Positions 8,594 through 18,540 of a DNA stretch of 64,000 nt are shown here, piece after piece. A model generated the notes under the pieces. It worked only from the letters and a program-made list of their open reading frames with translations, ran no database searches and was not told the origin of the DNA. The translations under genes were made by a program, and so were the position numbers. This DNA is from an uncultured Clostridia bacterium. GTDB lineage: Bacteria > Bacillota > Clostridia > Oscillospirales > Acutalibacteraceae. The stretch lies in assembly GCA_946493765.1 (NCBI GenBank), contig CAMMAZ010000001.1, positions 1 through 64,000 of the forward strand, written 5' to 3'. Numbering within the stretch: the stretch's first letter is position 1; each line of letters starts with the position of its first letter.

Positions 8594-9823
8594 TCAATCC
8601 TTTGCGGCATGTTCGCCCGCAAGACAACCGGAAGAAAATGCCCATTGCAGGTTATAACCGCCGCAGTCTCCGGTAATATCCAGAATTTCTCCGGCTGCAT
8701 ATAAATGCGGGACCAAGCGGGATTCCATCGTTTTGTCATCAAAATCTTTGGTTAAAATACCGCCTAAAGTGACCTGTGCATTAGAAAAGCCCTGCACACC
8801 GGTCACCTGCAATCGAAAATCCTTGATTGCCGCAGCGATCTTTTTTCTGTCTGCCTGTGTTATATTCTTTACCGGGGTGGATAATGAAAATCCGGTGGAT
8901 TTTAAAATAATTTGCCCCAAACGTTTGTGAAATAAGGTAGAAAGCAGCATATCGGTTTTCATGTCCCGCATGCATGGAGACTTACAAATCTGTTCTAAAA
9001 GCGACAATAAATCATGAAACGGCATGTCCGGCGCCAAATCAAGCGACAGCATGCAATTTTTAGGACTTTTTACTACATATGCAGATAATTGCAGTACCGG
9101 CGGTCCGGATAAACCGTAATCGGTAAACAGGACTTGTCCGAACTCTTTTCGTGTTAAGTGATTTTTTTCCAAAGCAGAAACAACGGCGTCGATTTTTAAG
9201 CCCTTGACTTGTTTGACAAGGGTATTGTCCGTTTTGATCTGGGTAATTGCCGGATATAAGGGGGACAATTGATGCCCAAATTGCGTGAGCAGGCAATAAC
9301 CGCTGCCGTCGGAACCAAGATGAGGACTTGCTTTTCCGCCGCAAGCGATCACACAGCGGTCAAATGCTTGCTGGTCCACAATAAATTTTTCGTTTTTCAG
9401 CTTGATCTGAGAAGTGGGGGATGAAAGGCAAAAACGAATGCCTTTAGAAGCAGCGGTAAATCTTAAAACATCCAAAACAGTGGAAGCCGTCAGGGAATAG
9501 GGAAATAATTTCTCCTCTTCAAACCGCACCGGCATGGAAAGCTGCTTGAAAAAATCGATCATGTCGTCAATTGAATGGGCTGCGAGCGCGTGATTTGCAA
9601 AAGAGGGGGCCTGTCCGTGATAGTGCAAAAGACGTCCGTTTTCCAGTTTTCCTGCCTGCCGGTTGGATAAATTGCAGCGTCCGTTTCCGGTTGCAAGAAT
9701 CTTTTTACCGCAGCGGTCCAACCGCTCAAAAATCGTGATTTTGCAGTCTGGGTTTTGTCCGGCAGCGGTGATGGCGGCAATCAATCCTGCAAATCCGCCG
9801 CCGATAATTGCAATGCTTTTCAT
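8594..9823 (-). CDS. NAD(P)/FAD-dependent oxidoreductase (HI0933/BaiN family)
   Basis: IIGGGFAGLIAAI; KKILATGNGRCNLSN; GEILDITGDCGGYNLQWAFSSG. Confidence 0.9.
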   Translation of the reverse strand: MKSIAIIGGGFAGLIAAITAAGQNPDCKITIFERLDRCGKKILATGNGRCNLSNRQAGKLENGRLLHYHGQAPSFANHALAAHSIDDMIDFFKQLSMPVRFEEEKLFPYSLTASTVLDVLRFTAASKGIRFCLSSPTSQIKLKNEKFIVDQQAFDRCVIACGGKASPHLGSDGSGYCLLTQFGHQLSPLYPAITQIKTDNTLVKQVKGLKIDAVVSALEKNHLTRKEFGQVLFTDYGLSGPPVLQLSAYVVKSPKNCMLSLDLAPDMPFHDLLSLLEQICKSPCMRDMKTDMLLSTLFHKRLGQIILKSTGFSLSTPVKNITQADRKKIAAAIKDFRLQVTGVQGFSNAQVTLGGILTKDFDDKTMESRLVPHLYAAGEILDITGDCGGYNLQWAFSSGCLAGEHAAKD

Positions 9824-10530
9824 GCCTTTTTAAGCGCTCCCTTTGGAGAGCGGACCTGTTCCAAAATCAACATCACAAGCCCCAGCGCGCCGACCGCCGC
9901 GATCAGGATGCCGTAGATCACGAACGACACGGTATCGACGGAAGTTGCAAAACCGGCAGATAGAGTCATCACAATAAAAAGAATATCTGCGACCAAAATC
10001 ACGACACAGAAAACGGACGTGATAATATAGGAGACGATCCTTTGCCATTTGCTTTGCCGGTCCAACAATCCGGTGCAGACCAAAGCCGACAGCAGCCAGA
10101 ACGCGGGGACAAACAAGGACATAATGATCGAATAATTTTTATTTTGCAGGCAGCTGGTGATAAAGGTCACCGTGTCTGTAATCAAAGACAAAATCAGATA
10201 GAAAAAGCAAAAACGCCGCTGCGCCTTTTCGTTTTTATAAAACGAGAAAACGACCAGCAAAAGGCTGGGAAGCAGAGAAACGACCGTTAACAAGATCATG
10301 ACGTTTTGAATTCGCAGTGTGTCCAGATAATACCAGCTGATGATTTCCGACAAGGCGTCCGTTTGCAGATATACTGCGCTAAAACAACAAAATAGTCCTA
10401 AAAATACGCTGTAAACCCCAACAAGAACTTTCCGGTATCCACTGGTTTTGAAAAACAGAATATAAATAAGTGCGCAGAGCACAGCAAGACCCGCGGAAAC
10501 CCACAATAAAACATTCATGCTTTTATCCAA
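9820..10530 (-). CDS. Uncharacterised multi-pass membrane protein
   Basis: Long ORF, hydrophobic, ATGA overlap with downstream gene. Confidence 0.7.
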   Translation of the reverse strand: MDKSMNVLLWVSAGLAVLCALIYILFFKTSGYRKVLVGVYSVFLGLFCCFSAVYLQTDALSEIISWYYLDTLRIQNVMILLTVVSLLPSLLLVVFSFYKNEKAQRRFCFFYLILSLITDTVTFITSCLQNKNYSIIMSLFVPAFWLLSALVCTGLLDRQSKWQRIVSYIITSVFCVVILVADILFIVMTLSAGFATSVDTVSFVIYGILIAAVGALGLVMLILEQVRSPKGALKKA

Positions 10531-10555
10531 TCCTTTTTATTATTATTTCTCACTT

Positions 10556-10584
10556 ATTATACTAAAAAGAAACGCCGTTGTCAA
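10556..10584 (-). promoter_or_regulatory. Consensus sigma-A promoter (TTGACA-17-TATAAT), minus strand
   Basis: TGTCAA 10579-10584 and ATTATA 10556-10561 on + strand; 17-nt spacer. Confidence 0.8.
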
Positions 10585-11279
10585 AGCAATTCGTTATCGG
10601 TCATTTTCAAGTATAATTCCTGCAAAATTTTCTTTTCAATCCTTGATACATAGGAACGTGAAATATTTAGAAGCTGCGCGACTTCCCGCTGTGTCAGTTC
10701 CGGTTTTCCATTCAGCCCGTAACGGTATTCGATAATCGTTTTTTCGCGGCCGTCCTGCATCTTTCCTATTAATTCTTTGAGCTTTCTGCATTTGATTTTG
10801 GTATCGATATTTTCAATAATGTCGTAGTCGTCAGAAATGACGTCCACCAATGTCAAAGCATTTCCGTCCTTATCCACATCGATCGGCTCGCTCATATAGA
10901 CGTCCTGCGCCGTTTTTTTCTGGTTGCGAAAATGCATCAAAATTTCGTTGTCAATGCAGCGGGAGGCGTAGGTTGCAAGCTTTGTTCCTTTGGAATTTTT
11001 ATAGCTGGAGATGCCTTTGATCAGTCCGATCGTTCCGATGGAGATCAGATCCTCCTGCTCATAGCCTGCGGAATAATACTTTTTGATAATATGCGCGACC
11101 AGCCTTAAGTTATGTTCAATGAGTTTCGCTCTTGCGTTTTTATCGCCCTGCTGCATCTGCTGCAAATATCGTTCTTCCTCTTCTTTTGTCAATTTTCTGG
11201 GAAATTCATTGGAATTGCCGACATGCAGAATAAAAAAGATATTTTTTGCAATCAGCTGCAAAAGTTCGCCAAAATTCAT
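10581..11279 (-). CDS. sigK: RNA polymerase sporulation sigma factor SigK
   Basis: GNSNEFPRKLTKEEEERYLQQMQQGDKNARAKLIEHNLRLVAHIIKKYY; region 4 HTH; start set to MNFGELL. Confidence 0.92.
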   Translation of the reverse strand: MNFGELLQLIAKNIFFILHVGNSNEFPRKLTKEEEERYLQQMQQGDKNARAKLIEHNLRLVAHIIKKYYSAGYEQEDLISIGTIGLIKGISSYKNSKGTKLATYASRCIDNEILMHFRNQKKTAQDVYMSEPIDVDKDGNALTLVDVISDDYDIIENIDTKIKCRKLKELIGKMQDGREKTIIEYRYGLNGKPELTQREVAQLLNISRSYVSRIEKKILQELYLKMTDNELL

Positions 11280-11370
11280 ATTTCTCACCCAAAATAAAGA
11301 TATGAATTTGAAGCTGTTGTTTTGCGTGTCCGTCAAAAGAAATCTCAAAAGACCGATAATAAAATAATTG

Positions 11371-11399
11371 TTGCAGAATCCGTCGCATTATGTTATAAT
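11371..11399 (+). promoter_or_regulatory. Sigma-A type promoter (TTGCAG-17-TATAAT) for the polysaccharide locus
   Basis: TTGCAG 11371-11376, TATAAT 11394-11399, ATG 11432. Confidence 0.7.
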
Positions 11400-11431
11400 A
11401 ATCCAAAATATAAGTATATATCGGAGAGCAC

Positions 11432-12622
11432 ATGAACATTTTATTTTTATCTGATGAATTTCTGCCGAAAGACGGACCCTGCACAAAACGGATACAAACG
11501 CTTGCAGAATATCTGCGGGATCAGGGGCATTCGATTCGGATTATCACCAGTTCTCAGAATAAAAAAGGAAAACAAAAGGCACAGCTAGAGGGGATTCGCA
11601 TCCGTTATGTGCCGGCATGGCCGATGAAAAGGAAAAGCGCCATCAACCGGCTTCTCAATAATGCCACTTTTGCGGTATCTGCTTTTTTCGGTGCCTTGTT
11701 TTTTGGAAAAACAGATGTTATCTTCACCACTTCACCGCCGGTTATGTCTAGCATAGCCGGTGTTTTGGCGTCAAAGCTCAAACGCGCAAAGCTGGTTTTC
11801 GACGTTCGGGACATCTGGCCGGACGTTGCGGTGGAAATGGATTCGTTCGGAGAAAACAGCCTTTATTATAAAGTTTTTTCCAAAATTGCCAACCGTGCTT
11901 ATCAACAGGCGGCGCTGATCACAACGGTTTCTCCCGGAAAGGTTGAAAAGATAAAAGAAAAGGTCTCAGCATTGCAGCAAAATCCCGACAAGGTTGTCTA
12001 TATCGGGAACGGATTGGACGAAAATTTTTTGAAAAATCAGATCGATCCCGAAATTGTGCGGCAATATGACCTTGAGAATCAATACACCTGTCTGTATATC
12101 GGCAATATCGGATTGGCACAGGGATTGGGGAAACTGATTGATCTTGCGGAAAACACAAGAGATCTTCCGGTGCAGTTTTTGCTTTTTGGAGATGGAGCCG
12201 AGCGTGAAAAGCTGGAAGCGCAGGTTGTTGATAAACAGCTGTCAAACGTCCGCTTTTGCGGAACGATCGAAAATCGCCTGGTCTACACGCTTTTGTCCAA
12301 AGCCAATTTGAGTTTTATTTCTTTGAAAAGCAACAAAATGACCGATAGCATCCCGACGAAGATCTATGAAGCATTGGGCTGCGGCTGTCCGGTATTTTTA
12401 ATTGCCAGCGGCGACAGCGTTGATATTTTAAAGGAAAGCGGACTTGGCGTTGCGTCTGATGGGTTAGATCTGCAAAAAATGACTGAGGACTTTCGATCCT
12501 TGTATCATCATGTGTACACAAAGGAACAAAAGGAATACGCCAGCCGGCTGATGTGTGAAAAGTATTCCCGACAGACATTTGCCGCCGCATTGCAGCAGTG
12601 CCTGCTGCAAATAGAGGATTGA
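11432..12622 (+). CDS. Glycosyltransferase family 4 (WbuB-like)
   Basis: FLSDEFLPKDGPCTKRI...; DVRDIWPD; C-terminal GT-B ALGCGCPV. Confidence 0.9.
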   Translation: MNILFLSDEFLPKDGPCTKRIQTLAEYLRDQGHSIRIITSSQNKKGKQKAQLEGIRIRYVPAWPMKRKSAINRLLNNATFAVSAFFGALFFGKTDVIFTTSPPVMSSIAGVLASKLKRAKLVFDVRDIWPDVAVEMDSFGENSLYYKVFSKIANRAYQQAALITTVSPGKVEKIKEKVSALQQNPDKVVYIGNGLDENFLKNQIDPEIVRQYDLENQYTCLYIGNIGLAQGLGKLIDLAENTRDLPVQFLLFGDGAEREKLEAQVVDKQLSNVRFCGTIENRLVYTLLSKANLSFISLKSNKMTDSIPTKIYEALGCGCPVFLIASGDSVDILKESGLGVASDGLDLQKMTEDFRSLYHHVYTKEQKEYASRLMCEKYSRQTFAAALQQCLLQIED

Positions 12623-12626
12623 TAAA

Positions 12627-14462
12627 ATGATCAAATCATTGCTTACTGAATATAAACCGGGCTGGCTGATTGATCGCAGCTTATATGCTTTCAAGCTAAA
12701 GCTTTTATGCAAACTTCCGAAAACGGAAGCGCTGTTTGAACATGCTGTACATATCAAACGAATAGACTTATTCCGTTTTGACGGACAAGCGTTGCGCGCA
12801 TTTTTGAAAGCCTTGCCCAAAGGAAAGACAGAAGAGATTTTGTCGGTTGCCGATCAGGCGGTAAGCGGAAAAATTTTCGCGTTTTCCTCCATGATGCTGG
12901 ACTACCAAGATCCGATCGATTGGCATTATAATCCGCAAACGGGTCAGAGAACCGCCGCGGATAAAAAATGGTACACAATACCGGATTTTGACCCCAAAAC
13001 CGGTGATATAAAGGTTGTTTGGGAAGCGTCGCGATTTACCCATTTTTGGTATTTTATCCGCGCGTTTTTATTGACCGAAGATCAAAAATATTATCAGGCT
13101 TTCTCCACCCAGCTGGACGCTTGGCTGGAAAAGAATCCTTATCCCTTTGGCGCTAATTTTAAATGCGGGCAGGAATGCTCCCTGCGCATGATCAATGCGC
13201 TGGCCGCCTTTTGTGTGTTTGCCGATGCGGGGCTTTGCACGTCAAAAGACTGTGAAAATTTAAAAGAATTGGTCACGCGCTGTTACAAAAAGGTGCGTTC
13301 CAACTTTTTTTATGCACACAGATGCATTCAAAATAATCACACGTTTTCGGAAATTTGCGGGCTGATCGTCGGCGCGTGGTGCGAAGAAAATGATAAAATG
13401 CTGCAAAAAGCGTTTGGTCTTCTCGAAAAAGAGATTCAAAAGCAGTTTTATCAAGACGGCGGCTATAAGCAATTTTCCTTTAATTATCAGCGCTTTACCT
13501 TTCAGATTTTGGAATGTGCGCTGTATATTGCAAAAAAATGCGGAATCACGCTGTCACAAGCGGCAAAAACGCGCATACAAAACAGTGTGCAGCTTATGTA
13601 TCAGTGCCAGGCGCCAAACGGCGACGTCCCGAATTACGGGTCTAACGACGGTGCGTTGATTTTTCCGCTGTCCGTTTGTGATTATAGGGATTTCCGTCCG
13701 GCAATGAATGGTTTGTATCACCAGCTTTGCGGGAAGCATCTGTATCCCGATCCCGGCGATTATCGGGAGGAAACGCTCTGGTTTTCCGATTCCGGCGGCG
13801 GCGCCGATGCGGAAGAACAAAAATCCACCGCGTTTGAGGTTTCCGGATTTTTCACATTGCGGCAGGACGACGTTTTCGCCATGCTCTGCCTGCAAAATTT
13901 TCAAAACCGGCCATCTCATATGGATCAGCTGCATTTGGATGTCTGGAAAGGCGACGTCAATATTTTCTGCGACAGCGGAACTTATTCCTATGCCAGCGAA
14001 CTGGGGACACAGTTGTCCGCAACCTACGGACATAACACGGCCTATGCAGGTGTGGAACAGATGAACAAACACGGCGCTTTCATGGTGAACGACTGGACGA
14101 AGCGAACCGATGTTACCGCTTCCAAAACCACATTTTCCGGCCGGTTTGTTTCTCAAAACGGTTATGCGCACCGGCGATCTGTCTATTTGGACACTAACAG
14201 TATTTCTGTAACCGACACGATTGAAAACGCACAGACAGCCGAAATTTTGTGGCACACGCCGCTGGACTGCGAGATAGAAGGGTCGCTTGTGCGTTTGAAA
14301 AATACCGACGGCGAAGTGCTGGCGCAGCTCGTTTGCGGGGAAAACCAGGCAATCAGTTTGGAAAAAGCGAAACGCAGCCTTTATTATTTAAAAACGGAGG
14401 AAATCAACTGCATTCGGGTGACCGCCCCTGCCGGCAAATCGGTGATAACGATTAGATTTTAA
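12627..14462 (+). CDS. Heparinase II/III family (alginate lyase-like) protein
   Basis: HFWYFIRAFLLTEDQKYYQAF N-terminal helical region; DQLHLDVWKGDVNIFCDSGTYSY C-terminal heparinase II/III-like. Confidence 0.85.
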   Translation: MIKSLLTEYKPGWLIDRSLYAFKLKLLCKLPKTEALFEHAVHIKRIDLFRFDGQALRAFLKALPKGKTEEILSVADQAVSGKIFAFSSMMLDYQDPIDWHYNPQTGQRTAADKKWYTIPDFDPKTGDIKVVWEASRFTHFWYFIRAFLLTEDQKYYQAFSTQLDAWLEKNPYPFGANFKCGQECSLRMINALAAFCVFADAGLCTSKDCENLKELVTRCYKKVRSNFFYAHRCIQNNHTFSEICGLIVGAWCEENDKMLQKAFGLLEKEIQKQFYQDGGYKQFSFNYQRFTFQILECALYIAKKCGITLSQAAKTRIQNSVQLMYQCQAPNGDVPNYGSNDGALIFPLSVCDYRDFRPAMNGLYHQLCGKHLYPDPGDYREETLWFSDSGGGADAEEQKSTAFEVSGFFTLRQDDVFAMLCLQNFQNRPSHMDQLHLDVWKGDVNIFCDSGTYSYASELGTQLSATYGHNTAYAGVEQMNKHGAFMVNDWTKRTDVTASKTTFSGRFVSQNGYAHRRSVYLDTNSISVTDTIENAQTAEILWHTPLDCEIEGSLVRLKNTDGEVLAQLVCGENQAISLEKAKRSLYYLKTEEINCIRVTAPAGKSVITIRF

Positions 14463-14504
14463 AGGTTATACAAAATATTTAAGAAACAAGAAGGAGGCCT
14501 TATC

Positions 14505-15530
14505 ATGATTTGTTTTATAGGTCCTGTTGCAAACGCAGGCGGACCGGCGATTAAAAATAAATTGCTAGTCGAATATCTGCAAAAACATACCGATGTAAAA
14601 CTGATTAATACCTATAATCAATCCGTCTGGAACAGAATAAAGTCGATTTTATTGCTGATATTCACACCGAGCAAACAAATTATTATTGGTGTTTCTCATA
14701 AAGGCCGAAAAATCATGTATCCAATACTGCGGATCAAAAAATGCTTTTCAAAAAGATTAAAGTTTTCTTGTATTATTATAGCGGGGAGTTTTATCAATAA
14801 GTTAAAGCAGGGAGATAAAGGATTAAAAAAGACATTGTTTCTCGCAGATTTGGTAACGGTTGAAACGCAAACGCTGAAAAAAGAAATGAACGCACTGGGG
14901 TTTGAAAATGCTTATTATCTACCAAATTATAAGGTATTAACCGGTTTAACGAACGATCAAAAACATGATTATTCCACCGAAGCCCTGCGTTTTGTGTATA
15001 TGTCCAGTTTGCGAAACGTCAAGGGACTGCGCACGATGATAGAGGCCTTTTCCAATCTGTTGGAAAAACATCCTGCGGCAATTTTAGATATTTATGGACC
15101 GATCAAAAATGATTTTGACCTTTCTGTTTTAGATGGAATCAAGGAAAATAAAAGCATCAATTATCGCGGTGTTATCGAGAATAAAGACGTTGTAGAGAAA
15201 TTAAGTCAATATGACGTGTTTGTGTTTCCGTCGGAATGCAAGACAGAAGGCTTTCCGGCGGTTCTGGTGGATGCACAGGCGGCGGGGCTTCCGGTGATTG
15301 CAAGCGACATTCAATTCAATTGTGAAATCATTGCGGATCGCAAAAACGGGTTTATTTTTAAGGCAGGCGACGTGGAAGCGTTGACCGACTGTTTCCTGCT
15401 ATGTTTTAACAATGCGGAAAAAATGATGGAAATGGCAGAATGCAACCGCGAAAATGTAAAAATATACGACCGGGATACAGTGGTTCAGAAATACATCGAA
15501 GCTTTAAAAAAACATGGGTGGAAAATATGA
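14505..15530 (+). CDS. Glycosyltransferase family 4
   Basis: VFPSECKTEGFPAVLVDAQAAGLPVIASD. Confidence 0.85.
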   Translation: MICFIGPVANAGGPAIKNKLLVEYLQKHTDVKLINTYNQSVWNRIKSILLLIFTPSKQIIIGVSHKGRKIMYPILRIKKCFSKRLKFSCIIIAGSFINKLKQGDKGLKKTLFLADLVTVETQTLKKEMNALGFENAYYLPNYKVLTGLTNDQKHDYSTEALRFVYMSSLRNVKGLRTMIEAFSNLLEKHPAAILDIYGPIKNDFDLSVLDGIKENKSINYRGVIENKDVVEKLSQYDVFVFPSECKTEGFPAVLVDAQAAGLPVIASDIQFNCEIIADRKNGFIFKAGDVEALTDCFLLCFNNAEKMMEMAECNRENVKIYDRDTVVQKYIEALKKHGWKI

Positions 15531-16735
15531 AAAAGGCGCTGGTTTTTTATTTATATGGCTGCCGGAATGCCGGAGACATGGCGATTTGCCTTGGTTTGAT
15601 CGAAGTGTTGAAAAAACAGAATTATGATGTCACTTTTGTTTCGCGCTTCGGCGACGCAGAGCCGGAATATATCAGAAGCTGCGAATACATTCACAGTTAT
15701 TATCCACAAGTCAATGTAAAACCGGGTATATTTAAATTTGACAGAGAAGGCTCTGTATCTCAAAAATTGTTGTCTTACATGCACGGACTATGCAAGGTCG
15801 TGAATCCGGTAAAAGATAAACGCATAAAAGAACTGATTGCAAAAAGTGATGTCGTTTTTTTTAACGGCGGCAATCTTCTCCGCGCGGATAAATGGGCTGA
15901 TTATCTCCGGCTTTGTGCATTGTTTTATCCGATCAACATGGCATATAAGGCAAAGAAAAATATTATCTGTATGCCGCAATCGACGGCCCAAATCAATAAA
16001 ATCGGACATTTTTTATTGAACCGCTATTTGAAAAAATTTGATCAGATTTATATCCGAGAAAGCGATTCTTATCAGAAGATCTCGGACACTTTCCCGCATA
16101 TTCGTTTTAAAAAATCAACCGATCTGGCTTTTTTTATTAGGGACAACGATCATGCCGCTGTTTGTTTTAGGCAAAAATATCCGGATCTTATCAACAAGAA
16201 GAAATCGAATGTTGCCTTGATTTTGCGCCACAGTGGGATCGGGGACATCGGTCTGCTGCCCGAAGAACGCAGAAGGGTTCTCATGAAGGTGCTGCGCCGT
16301 TTTATTGTCGATCATCCGGAAAACGCTTATCGGATCGTTGTGCAGACCGAAAAGGATCGGGCAGTTTCATCTGCGTTTATTGGCATGTTGCCCAAAGAAA
16401 CGGATGTTAAACTGGTCGAAGAACACGATGCGTTTTTGCTGCGAGAATTGTATAAGCAAATGCAGTTTACCGTGAGTATGCGTTTGCATGCCTGCATTTT
16501 GTCATTGTCCGCGTTAACGCCGGTTATCGGCATATTCGATCATGCGTGGGGTCTGAAAAACAGCGGTATATTGAGCGATTTTGCAATGCCCTTTGTTTTT
16601 CCCCAAAACACCGACTGCGTGGATATAAACGATTTGGTGCGGCAGCTGCCGGCAAGTGAAATGATCGATGCGAAAATCAAAAAATATGCGGATGCATTAT
16701 TAAATTTGGAAGAGGATATTGAGCATGAAAAATAA
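15527..16735 (+). CDS. Polysaccharide pyruvyl transferase family protein
   Basis: GCRNAGDMAICLGLIEVL...; FFNGGNLLR; SMRLHACILSLSALTPVIGI. Confidence 0.88.
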   Translation: MKKALVFYLYGCRNAGDMAICLGLIEVLKKQNYDVTFVSRFGDAEPEYIRSCEYIHSYYPQVNVKPGIFKFDREGSVSQKLLSYMHGLCKVVNPVKDKRIKELIAKSDVVFFNGGNLLRADKWADYLRLCALFYPINMAYKAKKNIICMPQSTAQINKIGHFLLNRYLKKFDQIYIRESDSYQKISDTFPHIRFKKSTDLAFFIRDNDHAAVCFRQKYPDLINKKKSNVALILRHSGIGDIGLLPEERRRVLMKVLRRFIVDHPENAYRIVVQTEKDRAVSSAFIGMLPKETDVKLVEEHDAFLLRELYKQMQFTVSMRLHACILSLSALTPVIGIFDHAWGLKNSGILSDFAMPFVFPQNTDCVDINDLVRQLPASEMIDAKIKKYADALLNLEEDIEHEK

Positions 16736-17795
16736 AGTAGCGATTGTTATACCGCATTTTGGAAACGGCGGGGCGGAACATATGACCTCACAGTTGATTT
16801 GCGCCTTAAACCAGGAGGCATTTGCAATCAAAGTGTTTTGTATATTCGGCGATTATCAGGGGAATGCGCTTGAAAACCGCATCAAGGAAGCCGGAATCGA
16901 TATTGTTTACCTGAAAAAAGGCGTCGGTTTTTCTCCCAAAGCCGTTTTGAACATGTGGAAACAGCTGCGCGCTTTCAAACCCGACGTTGTGCATACCCAT
17001 TTATCTGCCTGCGTCTACTGTGCGCCGTGGGTTTTGTTTCACAAAGCTAAAATGGTGCACACCATCCACAACATTCCTCAAAAAGAGGGAAATAAAGTTC
17101 GCAGGACATTGATGCGTTTCATGTATAAAATCAAAAAGGCGGTGCCGGTCGCCATTTCCGACACCAATCACGATCTGGTGTGTGCGGAATATCATCTGAA
17201 ACCGGAAGCGGTGCAGACGATCTATAACCCGGTCCAATGTGAAAAGTTTTATAGATCTGATACACATGGGGAAACTGTAGAACTGATCACCGTTGGGCGG
17301 TTGTCTGCGCAAAAAAATCAGAAACTGCTGATCGATGCGTTTGGCACTGTCGCGCAAAAGCGGGAAGACGTTCGTTTAACAATTGTTGGAACAGGTGAGC
17401 TTGAGCAGCAACTGAAAGCGCAGGCGCAAACGCTGGGGTTAGCGGCAAAAATCCGATTCACGGGCGTGGTGGAAAACCCGCAGGATTATCTGGCGACTGC
17501 CGACATCTTTGTGCTTTCCTCCAACTATGAGGGGCTGCCCCTGGCCGTGCTGGAAGCGATGGCGGCGGGGCTGCCGATCGTTTCCACCGACGTGGGCGGG
17601 GTGAAGGACATTGTTACCGATAATGGTATTTTGGTGCCGCCCGGCGATCAAAACGCTTTAGCAAAAGCTTTATCACAGTTGATTGAAGATTCCGCGCTTC
17701 GTGAACGGTTGGGAACAAAATCTTTAGAATATGCGCAAAATTATGCGCTGCCCACAATTGCACGAAAATACATGGAATTATATCAAAAGATTTGA
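16725..17795 (+). CDS. Glycosyltransferase family 4
   Basis: GNGGAEHMTSQL; LSSNYEGLPLAVLEAMAAGLPIVSTDVGG. Confidence 0.92.
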   Translation: MKNKVAIVIPHFGNGGAEHMTSQLICALNQEAFAIKVFCIFGDYQGNALENRIKEAGIDIVYLKKGVGFSPKAVLNMWKQLRAFKPDVVHTHLSACVYCAPWVLFHKAKMVHTIHNIPQKEGNKVRRTLMRFMYKIKKAVPVAISDTNHDLVCAEYHLKPEAVQTIYNPVQCEKFYRSDTHGETVELITVGRLSAQKNQKLLIDAFGTVAQKREDVRLTIVGTGELEQQLKAQAQTLGLAAKIRFTGVVENPQDYLATADIFVLSSNYEGLPLAVLEAMAAGLPIVSTDVGGVKDIVTDNGILVPPGDQNALAKALSQLIEDSALRERLGTKSLEYAQNYALPTIARKYMELYQKI

Positions 17796-17868
17796 TCCGT
17801 AAACCGGGAAAACATCTTGTCTGATTTAATTTTTGTGAAAATATCACAGGATTTTGATCATTTTTTTG

Positions 17869-17897
17869 TTGCAAATTCAGTCTTTTTATTTTATAAT
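17869..17897 (+). promoter_or_regulatory. Sigma-A type promoter (TTGCAA-17-TATAAT)
   Basis: TTGCAA 17869-17874, TATAAT 17892-17897. Confidence 0.65.
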
Positions 17898-17966
17898 AAA
17901 AGTTGTTGTAGTTTACATGAATTTAATGTAAAAACCTGCATAAAAACAGGGTAAAATGGTGATTTT

Positions 17967-18497
17967 TTGAGTAAATTTGCAAACGATTTTTTTCGGTATG
18001 GCGCCAAAAGAGGGAAATGGGCGATGTTTTGCAGCGTGCTGACCAATTACACGATTCGTTTTTTGTGGGTCATGCGGCTTGCAGAAACCAGACCGTTTGG
18101 AAAATTCTTTAAACTGGTGCGATTTCGTATGAACCGGAAATACGGTTTGAATATTTCCGGCAAAAACATCGGTGCGGGACTGTATCTCGGACATGCGCAC
18201 AATATTGACGTGAACCCAAGCGCAGTTTTGGGAAAAAACTGCAATCTTTCCAAAGGTGTGACGATCGGGCAGGAAAACAGAGGCGCCCGCAAAGGAGCGC
18301 CGAGCTTGGGCGATTGTGTTTGGGTCGGCACAAATGCCGTGATCGTCGGAAAAATCACCATTGGCGACGATGTGCTCATCGCACCGAATACATATGTAAA
18401 CTGCAATGTTCCGTCGCATTCGATCGTTCTGGGCAATCCCTGCCGGGTCATTTCCCGGGCAAACGCAACGGCGTGTTATATTGAAAATAAAGTTTAA
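17967..18497 (+). CDS. Serine O-acetyltransferase-like hexapeptide acyltransferase
   Basis: GAGLYLGHAHNIDVNPSAVLGKNCNLSKGVTIG; TTG start. Confidence 0.85.
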   Translation: MSKFANDFFRYGAKRGKWAMFCSVLTNYTIRFLWVMRLAETRPFGKFFKLVRFRMNRKYGLNISGKNIGAGLYLGHAHNIDVNPSAVLGKNCNLSKGVTIGQENRGARKGAPSLGDCVWVGTNAVIVGKITIGDDVLIAPNTYVNCNVPSHSIVLGNPCRVISRANATACYIENKV

Positions 18498-18540
18498 CTG
18501 CAAATTCTTTCCATTATTCATATTGTGAAAGGAAATAAGA

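Noticed and set aside
10581-11348. sigK upstream extension to 11348
   Set aside because: Residues before MNFGELL do not look like SigK and lack RBS support.
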